Shown piece by piece: positions 7,281-15,645 of a DNA stretch of 64,000 bases (its first letter is position 1; every line of letters begins with the position of its first letter). The position numbers were made by a program, and so were the translations under genes. A model generated the notes under the pieces. It did not search any database. It worked only from the letters and a program-made list of their open reading frames with translations, and was not told the DNA's origin. Location: NCBI RefSeq assembly GCF_000425945.1, contig NZ_AUEK01000018.1, positions 1 to 64,000 of the forward strand. Reading direction: 5' to 3'. This DNA is from Candidatus Solirubrobacter pratensis (lineage in GTDB: Bacteria > Actinomycetota > Thermoleophilia > Solirubrobacterales > Solirubrobacteraceae).

Positions 7281-8813
7281 TCAGCGCAGCACGAGGTAGT
7301 TCGGATCGGAGCCGCCCGGGTCGTACGGCGGCCCGTCGAACGGAGCCCAGGCGCCCTTGAAGGGGATGAACGTCGGGCAGGTGCGCGAGTAGATGTACGG
7401 CAGGCACGGATTGAAGGGATTCACGCGCCCGTACGCCGGGGTCGAGTTCGGCGGCGAGGCGGCCGGGACGTCGAAGCCGTGCGTCGCCCACGTGATCTGG
7501 TAGCGGTCCTGCTCGACGACGTTCGGGTAGTTGTCATGGTCCTGATCGTCGGCGCCGTCCACGAGGCCGTCGCCGTCGGAGTCCGGGTCGGTCGCGCTTG
7601 TGCCGACGTAGGTGATGCGGAACGCGGTCTCCCTGTCGTACCGCCCCTTCCACCAGTCCGACGTCAGCCAGCCGTTGTCCTCGGCCCAGTTCGAGAGACC
7701 GTCGCCGTCCTCGTCGCGCTCGTCGTCCGACAAATGGCCGTCGGCGGTGCCGTTCCAGCCGGTGCCGTGCCAATCGAGGTACTGGTCCTCCTGCGGCGAG
7801 ACGGCGTGATCGCGATCGAAGTCGAGCAACGCGTAGGTGTTGCCGGGGTCGTCCGGGAGGGTGACCGTGGAGTAGCCGTTGGCGGCGACCGCAGTGAGGA
7901 AGGCGAGATGCTTCGTGTAGCCGGCGGCCGGCAGGTTCGGGACACGGCGCCCGTTCGCGTCGCGCCGGTAGATCGAGAACTGGAGGCCGTCGGAGTAGGT
8001 CAGGTTCTGCAGCGACGCGTCGGCGCCGTTCGCGATCGTGTACTTCCACAGCGCGTACTCCTGCGCCATGGTCAGCCCGTCGCCGTCGTAGTCGGTGTTC
8101 GCGTCCGTGGAGTCGAGCGGATTCGGGTACGCCCGCTTGCCCGGGTACGGCAGCGAGATCGACGGGTTGCGGTAGTCGTCGTTGTTGAGGTCCACCGCGG
8201 AGGCATACTCGTAGCCGTCCGCGACGCCGTCGCCATCGGTGTCCGCGCTGCAGGAGTCGAGCTTGAGCTGGAGCTCGAGCGTGTCGGGCAGGCCGTCGTT
8301 GTCGTCGTCGCCGTCGACCCCGTTGAGCACACCGTCCCCGTCGCAGTCGCCGTCCGGCGCGGCGGGTCCAGGCCCGGCTCCGGTCTTCGGCTTCTCAGGC
8401 CCGATCGTCGGCGAGAGCTTGACCGACGTGAACGCCTTGCCGAGCCGCGTGCTGAGCACGCGCAGACGGAACCTCGTCGGCGCCGGCTGGCCGTTCTTGA
8501 TCGCCATGTACTTCTCGAGCTTCTTCGGGATGACGACCGTGAGCCTCTTGGCCGTGCTGACGTTGGCCTTGACGAACAGCTGCTTGCCACGGTCGCGCTT
8601 GAACAGCACGCTGTTCTTGCCCTTGCCCCGGCGGAAGTAATTGCCGGTGAGCGTCATGGTGTCGCCGACGTTCATGGTCTTCGGGGCGACCTTGCGGATC
8701 GTCGGCGTCTTCTTGGTGGCCGCACCCGCCGTGGCGGGCACGAGGAGCGCACCCAGCGCGGCCGTCATGGCGGCGCGGCGCAGCTGCAGGCGGTGGCGGG
8801 ATCGAAGTTCCAT
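7281..8813 (-). CDS. Secreted protein with calcium-binding DxDxDG repeats
   Basis: A 510-aa exported protein. A signal peptide ends near AGAA at about residue 32; residues 35-140 look like an Ig-like/IPT-TIG domain (KVAPKTMNVGDTMTLTGNYF). After a short Pro/Gly linker follow thrombospondin type 3-like calcium loops: DGDCDGDGVLNGVDGDDDNDG, DTDGDGVADG, DYDGDGLT, DEDGDGLSNWAEDNG, DPDSDGDGLVDG and others. Such repeats stiffen surface proteins when calcium is bound. No enzyme motif is seen. The promoter matches the pilus-type element, which suggests a pilus-associated or adhesive surface role; that is inference. Confidence 0.8.
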   Translation of the reverse strand: MELRSRHRLQLRRAAMTAALGALLVPATAGAATKKTPTIRKVAPKTMNVGDTMTLTGNYFRRGKGKNSVLFKRDRGKQLFVKANVSTAKRLTVVIPKKLEKYMAIKNGQPAPTRFRLRVLSTRLGKAFTSVKLSPTIGPEKPKTGAGPGPAAPDGDCDGDGVLNGVDGDDDNDGLPDTLELQLKLDSCSADTDGDGVADGYEYASAVDLNNDDYRNPSISLPYPGKRAYPNPLDSTDANTDYDGDGLTMAQEYALWKYTIANGADASLQNLTYSDGLQFSIYRRDANGRRVPNLPAAGYTKHLAFLTAVAANGYSTVTLPDDPGNTYALLDFDRDHAVSPQEDQYLDWHGTGWNGTADGHLSDDERDEDGDGLSNWAEDNGWLTSDWWKGRYDRETAFRITYVGTSATDPDSDGDGLVDGADDQDHDNYPNVVEQDRYQITWATHGFDVPAASPPNSTPAYGRVNPFNPCLPYIYSRTCPTFIPFKGAWAPFDGPPYDPGGSDPNYLVLR

Positions 8814-8823
8814 CGGTCACCGG

Positions 8824-8849
8824 TATCGGCGCCCGCTCCGCTCGCCTTG
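8824..8849 (-). promoter_or_regulatory. Sigma-28-like promoter of the calcium-repeat protein
   Basis: On the minus strand GCTCAAG, 15 bp, then GCCGATAC. The -10 element ends 10 nt before the ATG, so the transcript would be almost leaderless. It is the same element as at pilA, pilV, pilM and pilN. Confidence 0.75.
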
Positions 8850-8873
8850 AGCGCGCCAGGTGGGGCGGCGACC

Positions 8874-9944
8874 CTATCCGACCGTCAGGAGATCCTTCGT
8901 GGTCCGCGAGAGGACATCGTGGCCCTGCTCGGTCACGACCACCAGGTCCTCGATGCGGACGCCGCCGCGCCCGGGCAGGTAGACGCCCGGCTCGACCGTC
9001 ACGACGTTGCCCGCCACCAGGGGCGAATCCGGCGCGGCGCGAGACAGCCGCGGCGCCTCGTGGGGCTGGAGCCCGACCCCATGGCCGAGCCCGTGGCCGA
9101 AGTGATCACCGTGGCCGGCCTCGGTGATCAGCTCGCGCGCGACGGCGTCAATCTCGCGGCCCGTCGGTCCCGGCGCGACGGCGGCGAGCGACGCGAGCTG
9201 CGCGCGCAGGACCAGCTCATAGGCCTCCGCGAGATCGCCCGGCAGCGCGCCGGTCGCGTAGGTGCGCGTGCAGTCCGAGCAGTAGCCGTCGAGCCGCGCG
9301 CCGATGTCGATCGTCACGAGCGTGTCGCGGGGGATCTCGACGTCGCGCGGCTGCGCGTGCGGGAGCGCGCCGTGCTCGGCGGCGGCGACGATCGACGGGA
9401 AGCTCGACCCCGAGGCGCCGCGCAGGCGCATCTCGTGCTCCAGCGCGACGGCGACGTCGCGCTCGGTCCGCCCGACGAGCCCGCGCTCCAGGACCCAGCC
9501 GTAGATGTCGTCGACGATCGCCGCGGCGGCGGCGAGGCGCTCGATCTCCTCCGGCTCCTTGACCGCCCGCTCCTCCTCGACCACCCCGGCGGCGGGCACC
9601 AGCGCGACGCGGTCGGGCAGCTTCTCGCGCAGCTGCGCGTGGGCGCGCACGGACAGCGACGCGTCGTCGAAGCCGAGCCGCACGTCCCCGTCCGCCCAGC
9701 CCTCGGCGAGCGGCTCGATCAGCTGCAGTGCGGCGCGCTCGCGGTCGAAGCCGTCGACCTCGAGCTTGGCCTGCTCGACGTAGCGGAAGTCGGTGACGAA
9801 GCGGCGCACGTCCGGTCCGACGACGGCGAGCCCGTTCGAGCCGGTGAAGCGCGTGACGTAGCGGAGGTTGACCGGGTCGGTGACGAGCAGCGCGTCGAGC
9901 CCGCGCTCGGCCAGCCGGGCGGACACGCGATCGGCGCGGCTCAC
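8874..9944 (-). CDS. pepQ: M24-family Xaa-Pro aminopeptidase/dipeptidase
   Basis: A 356-aa 'pita-bread' metallopeptidase that releases residues next to proline. After a creatinase-like N-terminal domain (1-125), the catalytic domain shows the dinuclear metal ligands: Asp in TIDIGARLDGYCSDCTRT, His in HGLGHGVGLQPHE, and Glu in TVEPGVYLPGRGGVRIED. The GTG start at 9944 overlaps the aroQ stop by 4 bp (GTGA). An M24 peptidase next to aroQ, and in many Gram-positives upstream of efp, is frequent. Whether it is an aminopeptidase or a dipeptidase cannot be decided from sequence alone. Confidence 0.9.
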   Translation of the reverse strand: MSRADRVSARLAERGLDALLVTDPVNLRYVTRFTGSNGLAVVGPDVRRFVTDFRYVEQAKLEVDGFDRERAALQLIEPLAEGWADGDVRLGFDDASLSVRAHAQLREKLPDRVALVPAAGVVEEERAVKEPEEIERLAAAAAIVDDIYGWVLERGLVGRTERDVAVALEHEMRLRGASGSSFPSIVAAAEHGALPHAQPRDVEIPRDTLVTIDIGARLDGYCSDCTRTYATGALPGDLAEAYELVLRAQLASLAAVAPGPTGREIDAVARELITEAGHGDHFGHGLGHGVGLQPHEAPRLSRAAPDSPLVAGNVVTVEPGVYLPGRGGVRIEDLVVVTEQGHDVLSRTTKDLLTVG

Positions 9945-10378
9945 GCGAGCGCCGCCTTGAGCTGCTCGAGCGCCGTGCGATAGCCCTCGACGCCCTGGCC
10001 GTGCACCTTCCCCACGACGACGCCATCGAGCACAGACACGCGCCGGAAGTCCTCGCGGTCCTGCACGTTCGAGAGGTGCACCTCGATCGCCGGCAGCCCT
10101 GCGATCTCCAGCGCGTCGCGGATCGCCCACGAGTAGTGCGTCCACGCGCCGGGGTTGAGCAGCAGCCCGTCGGAGTAGTCGGGAGCCTTGTGCAGCTCCT
10201 CCACGAACTCACCTTCGTGGTTGGAGTGAAAGAACGACGTCTCCAGCTGCAGCTCGCGCCCGAACCGCGCAATCCGCACCTCGAGCTCGGTGAACGTGAG
10301 GCTGCCGTAATGCTCGGCGGGCCGGTGCTCCAGCGCGCTGAGGTTCACACCGTGCAGCACGGTGACGCGGTTACCCAT
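9941..10378 (-). CDS. aroQ: 3-dehydroquinate dehydratase, type II
   Basis: This 145-aa protein dehydrates 3-dehydroquinate to 3-dehydroshikimate, shikimate pathway step 3. The active-site loop reads GVNLSALEHRPAEHYG: the asparagine, arginine and tyrosine that match N12, R19 and Y24 of the M. tuberculosis enzyme are kept, although the usual GPNLN-LG signature is altered. FHSNHEGEF, NPGAWTHYSWAIRDAL and the catalytic His in EVHLSN are present. The start ATG directly follows the aroKB stop codon. Confidence 0.95.
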   Translation of the reverse strand: MGNRVTVLHGVNLSALEHRPAEHYGSLTFTELEVRIARFGRELQLETSFFHSNHEGEFVEELHKAPDYSDGLLLNPGAWTHYSWAIRDALEIAGLPAIEVHLSNVQDREDFRRVSVLDGVVVGKVHGQGVEGYRTALEQLKAALA

Positions 10379-11899
10379 TCAGCGCAACTCTGACAGGGCG
10401 GCGCGGATGTCGCTTTCCGCCATCGCGACGCCGGTTTGCACCTTGCCGGGCGCCTCCACCAGCACGAACCCGACGCGCCCGGCGCGGCGCTTCTTGTCCC
10501 GCTGCACCGCCGCGAGGACGGCGGTCCGGTCGACCGCCGGATCGAGCTCGACCGGCAGGCTTCGCTCCGCCAGCAGGTCGGCCACCTCGGTGCGCAGCCC
10601 CGGTTGGGCGGAGAGCGTCAGGGCGGCGAGCAGGCCGAGCCCGACGGCCTCGCCGTGCCGGTAGCGGCGGTAGGCGGTCGCGGTCTCGATCGCATGGCCG
10701 ATCGTGTGGCCGAGGTTGAGGACCTGGCGGCGGCCGGCGTCGCGCTCGTCGCTCGCCACGACGCCGAGCTTCGTGCGCGCGCAGGCGAGGATGAGCTCGC
10801 GGTCGACGTTCGGGTGCCCGCGCCGCACGCGCTCCCACAGGCCGCCGCCGGCGATCAGCGCCGTCTTGATGACCTCGGCCCAGCCGGCGGCGAGCTCGGC
10901 CGCGGGCAGCGAAGCGAGCGTGCGCGGGTCGGCCAGCACGGCGCGCGGCTGGTGATAGGCGCCGACGTAGTTCTTGCCCTCGGGCAGGTCCACCCCGGTC
11001 TTGCCGCCGTAGGCGGAGTCGACCTGCGCGACGAGCGAGGTCGGCACCTGCACGACGCCGACGCCGCGCTGGTAGACGGCGGCGCAGAAGCCCGCGACAT
11101 CGCCGACGACGCCGCCGCCGAGCGCGACGACGTGGTCGTCGTGATCCATCCCCGCCTCGGCGAGCCCGCGCAGCAGCCGCTCGGCCGTGGCCAGCGTCTT
11201 GGCTCCCTCGCCCGGCTCCATCGCGAAGCGGGCGTATGCGGTCGGAAGGCGCGAGCCGTGCAGCGAGGCGACGGTCTCGTCGCTGATCACGAAGCGGCGT
11301 CCGGGGACCGGCCAGAACTGGCCGTCGAGCACGTCGCCGACGTAGACGGGGTACTGCGCACCGCCCGCGATCGCCCACACGACCTTCACGCCCGGCGGGA
11401 TGTCGCGCAGCGCGGCGGAGGCGGCGCGGATCGTGTCGGCGGCGCCGTCGAGCAGGATCGCGTCGGCCAGCGACTCGTACATCGGCGAGCGCTCGGCGTG
11501 CAGGGCGGCGAAGCGCTCGCGATCGCGCGCCAGCGGGCGCTTCTTGCCGCCGGCGCGGCGCCACGCGGTGGGCTCGTCCACATCGAGCAGCACGACGGTG
11601 TGGCGGCGCAGCAGATCGCGCACGCGCGAGGAGGCGATCGCGCCGCCGCCGAGCGAGAGCACGGGCGCCGGCGGGTCCTCGAGGAACTCGGCGACGAGGT
11701 CCTCCTCGGCCTCGCGGAACGCGCGCTCGCCGTGGGATGCGAAGTAGTCCTCGATCGAGGTGCCCAGGCGCTCCTCGAGCGCGCGATCGGTGTCCATCGC
11801 GCGCACGCCGAGCGCGGCGGCGGCGGCGCGGGCCCCGGTCGTCTTGCCGGCGCCCATGAAGCCGATGAAGACGAGGGCGCCCTCTCCGCCCGCGGTCAT
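10379..11899 (-). CDS. aroKB: Fused shikimate kinase / 3-dehydroquinate synthase
   Basis: The N-terminal domain (about 1-160) is a shikimate kinase with Walker A GFMGAGKT (13-20), MDTDRALEERLG and SLGGGA. The rest is 3-dehydroquinate synthase with the NAD-binding GGGVVGDVAGF, YGGKTGVDLPEGKN, the zinc ligand region NLGHTIGHAIE and HGEAVGLG. The fusion joins pathway steps 2 and 5 on one 506-aa chain, and both active sites look intact. It lies between aroC and aroQ in one operon. An aroK-aroB fusion is less common than separate genes. aroE is in the second pilus cluster at 45.5 kb. Confidence 0.95.
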   Translation of the reverse strand: MTAGGEGALVFIGFMGAGKTTGARAAAAALGVRAMDTDRALEERLGTSIEDYFASHGERAFREAEEDLVAEFLEDPPAPVLSLGGGAIASSRVRDLLRRHTVVLLDVDEPTAWRRAGGKKRPLARDRERFAALHAERSPMYESLADAILLDGAADTIRAASAALRDIPPGVKVVWAIAGGAQYPVYVGDVLDGQFWPVPGRRFVISDETVASLHGSRLPTAYARFAMEPGEGAKTLATAERLLRGLAEAGMDHDDHVVALGGGVVGDVAGFCAAVYQRGVGVVQVPTSLVAQVDSAYGGKTGVDLPEGKNYVGAYHQPRAVLADPRTLASLPAAELAAGWAEVIKTALIAGGGLWERVRRGHPNVDRELILACARTKLGVVASDERDAGRRQVLNLGHTIGHAIETATAYRRYRHGEAVGLGLLAALTLSAQPGLRTEVADLLAERSLPVELDPAVDRTAVLAAVQRDKKRRAGRVGFVLVEAPGKVQTGVAMAESDIRAALSELR

Positions 11900-11918
11900 C
11901 GCACGCCGCCGGGAACGG

Positions 11919-13088
11919 TCACCGCGGCTTCCACCCGATCCGCGCGCGATAGGCGTCTATCGACGCGCGCACGTCATCGATGTGATCGCCGCCGAACTTG
12001 TCCCGGTAGGCGCCGGCGAGCACGATCGCGAGCATCGCCTCCCCCACTACGCCCGCGGCGGGCACGACGCAGGAGTCCGTGCGCTCGCGCAGCGCCTGCG
12101 CCGGCTCGTGCGTCGAGATGTCGACGGAGCGAAGTGGCTTGGTCAAGGTCGGGATCGGCTTCATGGCGACGCGAGCGATCAGCGGCTCGCCGGTGGTCAT
12201 GCCGCCTTCGAGCCCGCCGGAGCGGTTGGTCTCGCGGTAGTACCCGCGCTCGTCGCTGTAGAAGATCTCGTCGTGCGCCTCCGATCCCGGCCGGCCGGCA
12301 AGGTCGAAGCCGTCGCCGAGCCCGACGCCCTTCGCCGCCTGGATCGAGAGCAGCGCCATGCCGATGCGGCCGTCCAGCCGCTGCTCCCAGGAGACGTGCG
12401 AGCCGAGGCCGGGCACGAGCCCGAACGCGCGCACCTCGAAGATGCCGCCGATCGACTCGTTGCGCTTGCGCAGGACGTTGATCTCGCCGACCATCGCCTT
12501 CGCCGCGTCGGCGTCGAGGCAGCGGACGGGCGACGCGTCGACGTCAACGAAGTCTGACGGCGCCAGATCTCCGGATGGCTCCGAAGCCCGGATCGAGCCG
12601 ATCTGCGTGACGTGCGAGACGACGTGGACGCCGAGCGCGCGCAGGAACGCCTTCGCGAGCGCGCCGCCGGCGACGCGGGCCGCGGTCTCGCGGGCGCTGG
12701 CCCGCTCGAGCACGTTACGGACGTCGGTGAAGCCGAACTTCTGCACGCCGGCGAGGTCGGCGTGCCCCGGACGCGGGAGATGGACCTCCGGGACCGGGTT
12801 CTCCACCGGCCACGGGTTCATCCGCTCCTCCCAGTTGGCGTAGTCGCGATTGGCGACCTGGAGCGCGACGGGGCCGCCGAGCGTGCGCCCGTGGCGGACT
12901 CCGGCGGTGACCTGGGCGGAGTCCTTCTCGATCTTCATCCGGCCGCCGCGCCCGTGTCCGAGCTGACGGCGGGCCATGTCGCCGTCGATGGCGGCGAGAT
13001 CGAGCTCGAGGCCCGCGGGCAGGCCCTCGACGACGCAGGTCAGGCCTGGTCCGTGGGACTCCCCGGCGGTGACGACATGCAGCGGCAC
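11919..13088 (-). CDS. aroC: Chorismate synthase
   Basis: This 389-aa enzyme converts EPSP to chorismate with reduced FMN, the last shikimate step. Family signatures are present: TAGESHGPGLTCVVEGLPAG near the N-terminus, GHGRGGRMKIE (about 45-55), RPGHADLAGVQKFG, RASARETAARVAGGA, and SGGLEGGMTTGEPL. The start is GTG at 13088 with an AGGA nearby. It is the promoter-proximal gene of aroC-aroKB-aroQ-pepQ, after a strong terminator that closes the pilus operon. Confidence 0.97.
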   Translation of the reverse strand: MPLHVVTAGESHGPGLTCVVEGLPAGLELDLAAIDGDMARRQLGHGRGGRMKIEKDSAQVTAGVRHGRTLGGPVALQVANRDYANWEERMNPWPVENPVPEVHLPRPGHADLAGVQKFGFTDVRNVLERASARETAARVAGGALAKAFLRALGVHVVSHVTQIGSIRASEPSGDLAPSDFVDVDASPVRCLDADAAKAMVGEINVLRKRNESIGGIFEVRAFGLVPGLGSHVSWEQRLDGRIGMALLSIQAAKGVGLGDGFDLAGRPGSEAHDEIFYSDERGYYRETNRSGGLEGGMTTGEPLIARVAMKPIPTLTKPLRSVDISTHEPAQALRERTDSCVVPAAGVVGEAMLAIVLAGAYRDKFGGDHIDDVRASIDAYRARIGWKPR

Positions 13089-13126
13089 GCCGGAGATCCT
13101 AGGAGGACGAGCCCTCGCAACGGGCG

Positions 13127-13150
13127 GCGGCGGGCCTCGAGGCCCGCCGC
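13127..13150 (-). terminator. Terminator of pilus cluster 1
   Basis: A perfect 12-bp palindromic stem (GCGGCGGGCCTC and its complement) lies between the PilP-like gene and aroC. It has no T-run, as is usual for terminators in high-GC actinobacteria. Confidence 0.75.
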
Positions 13151-13178
13151 GCGCGTCATCGGCTCCCGCCGCAGGCTG

Positions 13179-14000
13179 TCAGGAAGATGCGCCGTCGGTG
13201 ACCGGGACGGAGTCCTTGGGCACCTCGGTCGCCTTGGCGAAGATCTTCACGAGGTCGAGCTGGTACTGCACGTCGGAGCCGTCGTCGGCGCCGCCCTTGA
13301 CGGTGACGAACTCGGTCTCGCCGGCCCGCAGCTCGAGCGACGCGCAGTCGTCGGGCGTGGGCTGGCACTTGCCGTCGCCGACGGCCGTGATGTCGCCGGG
13401 AATCGAGAAGACCGCGGTCTTGCCGTTGTCCTTCAGGCGTTCGAGCACGAGCACCGGCGCATCGGAGGACGGAAGTGCCTCCAGGTGGCCGATCAGGAGC
13501 TCGGGCAGCTCGGATGTGTCGGACGGCACGCCGAAGCGGACCTTGATCGAGCCCTTGGGGATCGTGACCGTCGGCGCCGGCGTCGGCTCGGCCGACGGAG
13601 GCGCGGAGGTCCCGCCGCCGGACCCGCCCGGTGCGCCGGACCCGGGCCCGCTGCTTGCGGGCGCCTCGGGCGTCGGCGTCGGGCTGGGCTCGGCCTTGCT
13701 GACCTTCTTGCTCTTCTTGGCCTTGGGCAGCGGCGCGGGCTCGAACGGATCCTTGGCGGCGCCGAGCACGCGGCGACGGCGAGTCTCGCCCGCGGCCGGT
13801 TCGCGCAGCTCGACGAGCGGCCGTGCGACGTTCTGGGCCACCCCGGCCTTCGCCGTCGTGGCCACGGGGACCGGCGGCACCGGGTCCGGGGACTTCGCCA
13901 GCGTCATGGGCACCGCGACCAGGGCGGCGACCAGGAGCAGCGCGACCGGCCACAGGCGCCGCCGGACGAGCTGTCGCAAGGTATCGGTGAGGACGGTCAT
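13179..14000 (-). CDS. PilP-like pilus accessory membrane protein
   Basis: A 273-aa protein with one N-terminal membrane helix (about 17-36), a disordered Pro/Ser/Gly linker (about 95-145) and a C-terminal beta-rich domain (about 145-265). The stretch VLGAAKDPFEP resembles the (R)DPF motif of PilP, and the position after pilN-pilO is where pilP sits in Gram-negative pilMNOP operons. Similarity is otherwise weak, so I call it PilP-like only. Its start overlaps the pilO stop by 4 bp. In a monoderm it would stabilise the PilM-N-O platform rather than contact a secretin. Confidence 0.65.
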   Translation of the reverse strand: MTVLTDTLRQLVRRRLWPVALLLVAALVAVPMTLAKSPDPVPPVPVATTAKAGVAQNVARPLVELREPAAGETRRRRVLGAAKDPFEPAPLPKAKKSKKVSKAEPSPTPTPEAPASSGPGSGAPGGSGGGTSAPPSAEPTPAPTVTIPKGSIKVRFGVPSDTSELPELLIGHLEALPSSDAPVLVLERLKDNGKTAVFSIPGDITAVGDGKCQPTPDDCASLELRAGETEFVTVKGGADDGSDVQYQLDLVKIFAKATEVPKDSVPVTDGASS

Positions 14001-14737
14001 CGGAGGTCTCCGGCAGAGGTGGACGGGGCGCTCGCCGTCGTGGTCGACGAGGCGGACGTGCTCGTCCCGGTCCCGGGCGACGCCGGCGTGGCCCCGCCGG
14101 CGGCCTCCTTCGGCACGATGTACGACACGGCGCCGATCTGGGCCGCCACGCCGGGCCAGCCGGTGTCCGCCGGCTGCAGCGTCAGGCTCTCGATCCGGAG
14201 CAGCCGGCCGTTGACGGCGATCCGATCGCCGTCGACGGTCACGAACCGCTCCAGCCGGGAGAAGAAGTTCCCGAGGCCGTCGAACTCACCGGTGAACGAG
14301 AGCGTGAACGGCATCACCGAGAAGGTGCCGGCGCCGATCGCGCCGGGGACCGTCTTGGCGGCCCCAGGCGCCGACGCCGTTGGCGACGCCGAGGTCGCCG
14401 CAGCGCCGCTGAAGTTCACGTCGATGTTGTCGAAGTCCACCCCGCTGCGCTTGGCGCTGGCGTCGAGCTGGACGACGAGCGAGCGGGTGTCATCGTCCGC
14501 CGGCACGGCCTTGCCGAGCGCGACCAGCGTCGAGAAGTTGGTCCGGTAGGCGTCCTTGGCCTGCCGGTAGCTCCCGAGCGTGGCCTGCGCCTGAGCGGCC
14601 TTGGCCTCCTGGAGCGTCAGCTCCTTGGCAAGAGAGGCGGCGCGCTCGCGCTTCGGAGCGAGCAGCAGCTTCCAGTACCCGCCGACGGCGCCGAGCGCAA
14701 GGACCGCGACGATCACGATTCGATACGTACGGCTCAC
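13997..14737 (-). CDS. pilO: Type IV pilus assembly protein PilO
   Basis: A 246-aa bitopic protein: a membrane helix at about 6-24, a coiled coil (about 30-65, LAKELTLQEAKAAQAQATLG), then a ferredoxin-like domain containing the PilO-type segment MPFTLSFTGEFDGLGNFFSRLERF. The C-terminus is a low-complexity Thr/Ser tail. PilO pairs with PilN in the inner-membrane alignment complex that links PilM and the ATPases to the pilus. It overlaps both neighbours by 4 bp. Confidence 0.9.
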   Translation of the reverse strand: MSRTYRIVIVAVLALGAVGGYWKLLLAPKRERAASLAKELTLQEAKAAQAQATLGSYRQAKDAYRTNFSTLVALGKAVPADDDTRSLVVQLDASAKRSGVDFDNIDVNFSGAAATSASPTASAPGAAKTVPGAIGAGTFSVMPFTLSFTGEFDGLGNFFSRLERFVTVDGDRIAVNGRLLRIESLTLQPADTGWPGVAAQIGAVSYIVPKEAAGGATPASPGTGTSTSASSTTTASAPSTSAGDLR

Positions 14738-15576
14738 GGGTTGGACCCTCCGGTCGAGGTGGACGCGTCAGCGGAGGTTCCGGCGGACGTCGCGGAGGCG
14801 CCCGGCGCCGGAGTCGCTCCGGGCGTCGGCGTCGGCGTGGGTGCGGCGCCCGGCGAGCCCGCGGCGGCGGCCACGGTCGCCGGGTCGGCGCGCTCGAAGA
14901 ACGCTACGACCTCGAACGAAGGCCGCTTTCCGAGCCCGCAGGGAGCCGCGTTCCGGCGCTGCGCCGTGGACGACGTGCCGCTGTCCACCGTGGAGTCGTA
15001 CTTCTGGACGTCCGACTTGCTCAGCGAGACGCGGGTGACGCCGTCGATGTTGCGCAGGCGCGCCATCAGCTGGGCGACCTGGGACTGGCCGGGAGCGCAG
15101 CCCTTCAGCGTGATCGCGGGGGACTGGATGAGCCCGCGCAGCGAGCTGGAGCCGCCGCCGGCGGAGCCCGCGGTGGGGTTGATGTCGCCGGTGAGCGACT
15201 TCAACGTGACGTCGCGCGGGACGGCTCGCGAAAGGTCGCGGAGAGCCTGCTCCCAGTCGAAGCGGGAGCCGGCGATGTCGCGCACGGTCGCCACGCGCCC
15301 TCGTGTCTGCGCGTCGAAGTCCGCGAAGGGCTTCAGCTGCGCCACCTCGTGGATGATCGACTGCTCCCGGGCGGTGGCGGCGGCGAGGTCCGCCTCGCGC
15401 TGCTTGATGGTGTTGGTGGTCAGGACGTATCCGGCGGCTCCGGCCACGCAGGCCGCGAGCACGCCGAGGACGATGAAAGGACCTGCGCCGCCGGTCGCCT
15501 CCGGGCGGGCGCCCAGCTCGGCGGTCCGCTTGGACGCGCCGCGCGTGTCGGGGGGAAGGAGGTTGACGGCTTTCAC
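14734..15576 (-). CDS. pilN: Type IV pilus assembly protein PilN
   Basis: A 280-aa bitopic membrane protein. The N-terminal KAVNLLPPDTR is the conserved PilN segment that binds PilM; a membrane helix follows at about 34-55, then a coiled coil and a ferredoxin-like periplasm-side domain. The C-terminus is Pro/Thr/Ala-rich. I chose GTG at 15576 rather than the in-frame ATG at 15594, because that ATG overlaps the -10 element of the sigma-28-like promoter and the shorter protein begins exactly at the conserved segment. It is translationally coupled to pilO. Confidence 0.9.
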   Translation of the reverse strand: MKAVNLLPPDTRGASKRTAELGARPEATGGAGPFIVLGVLAACVAGAAGYVLTTNTIKQREADLAAATAREQSIIHEVAQLKPFADFDAQTRGRVATVRDIAGSRFDWEQALRDLSRAVPRDVTLKSLTGDINPTAGSAGGGSSSLRGLIQSPAITLKGCAPGQSQVAQLMARLRNIDGVTRVSLSKSDVQKYDSTVDSGTSSTAQRRNAAPCGLGKRPSFEVVAFFERADPATVAAAAGSPGAAPTPTPTPGATPAPGASATSAGTSADASTSTGGSNP

Positions 15577-15585
15577 GATCCCGTG

Positions 15586-15611
15586 TATCGGCATCGTCTC
15601 CAGACCCCTTG
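15586..15611 (-). promoter_or_regulatory. Sigma-28-like promoter of pilN
   Basis: CCTCAAG, 15 bp, GCCGATAC on the minus strand. The -10 element ends 9 nt before the GTG at 15576, predicting a leaderless or near-leaderless pilNO mRNA separate from the pilM-pilD transcript. Confidence 0.8.
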
Positions 15612-15645
15612 AGGCACGTGGGGCCGCGACCCCAGGGGCCTGCGC

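Noticed and set aside
15577..15594. ATG at 15594 as the pilN start
   Set aside because: It overlaps the -10 element; the conserved PilM-binding segment begins at the GTG at 15576.
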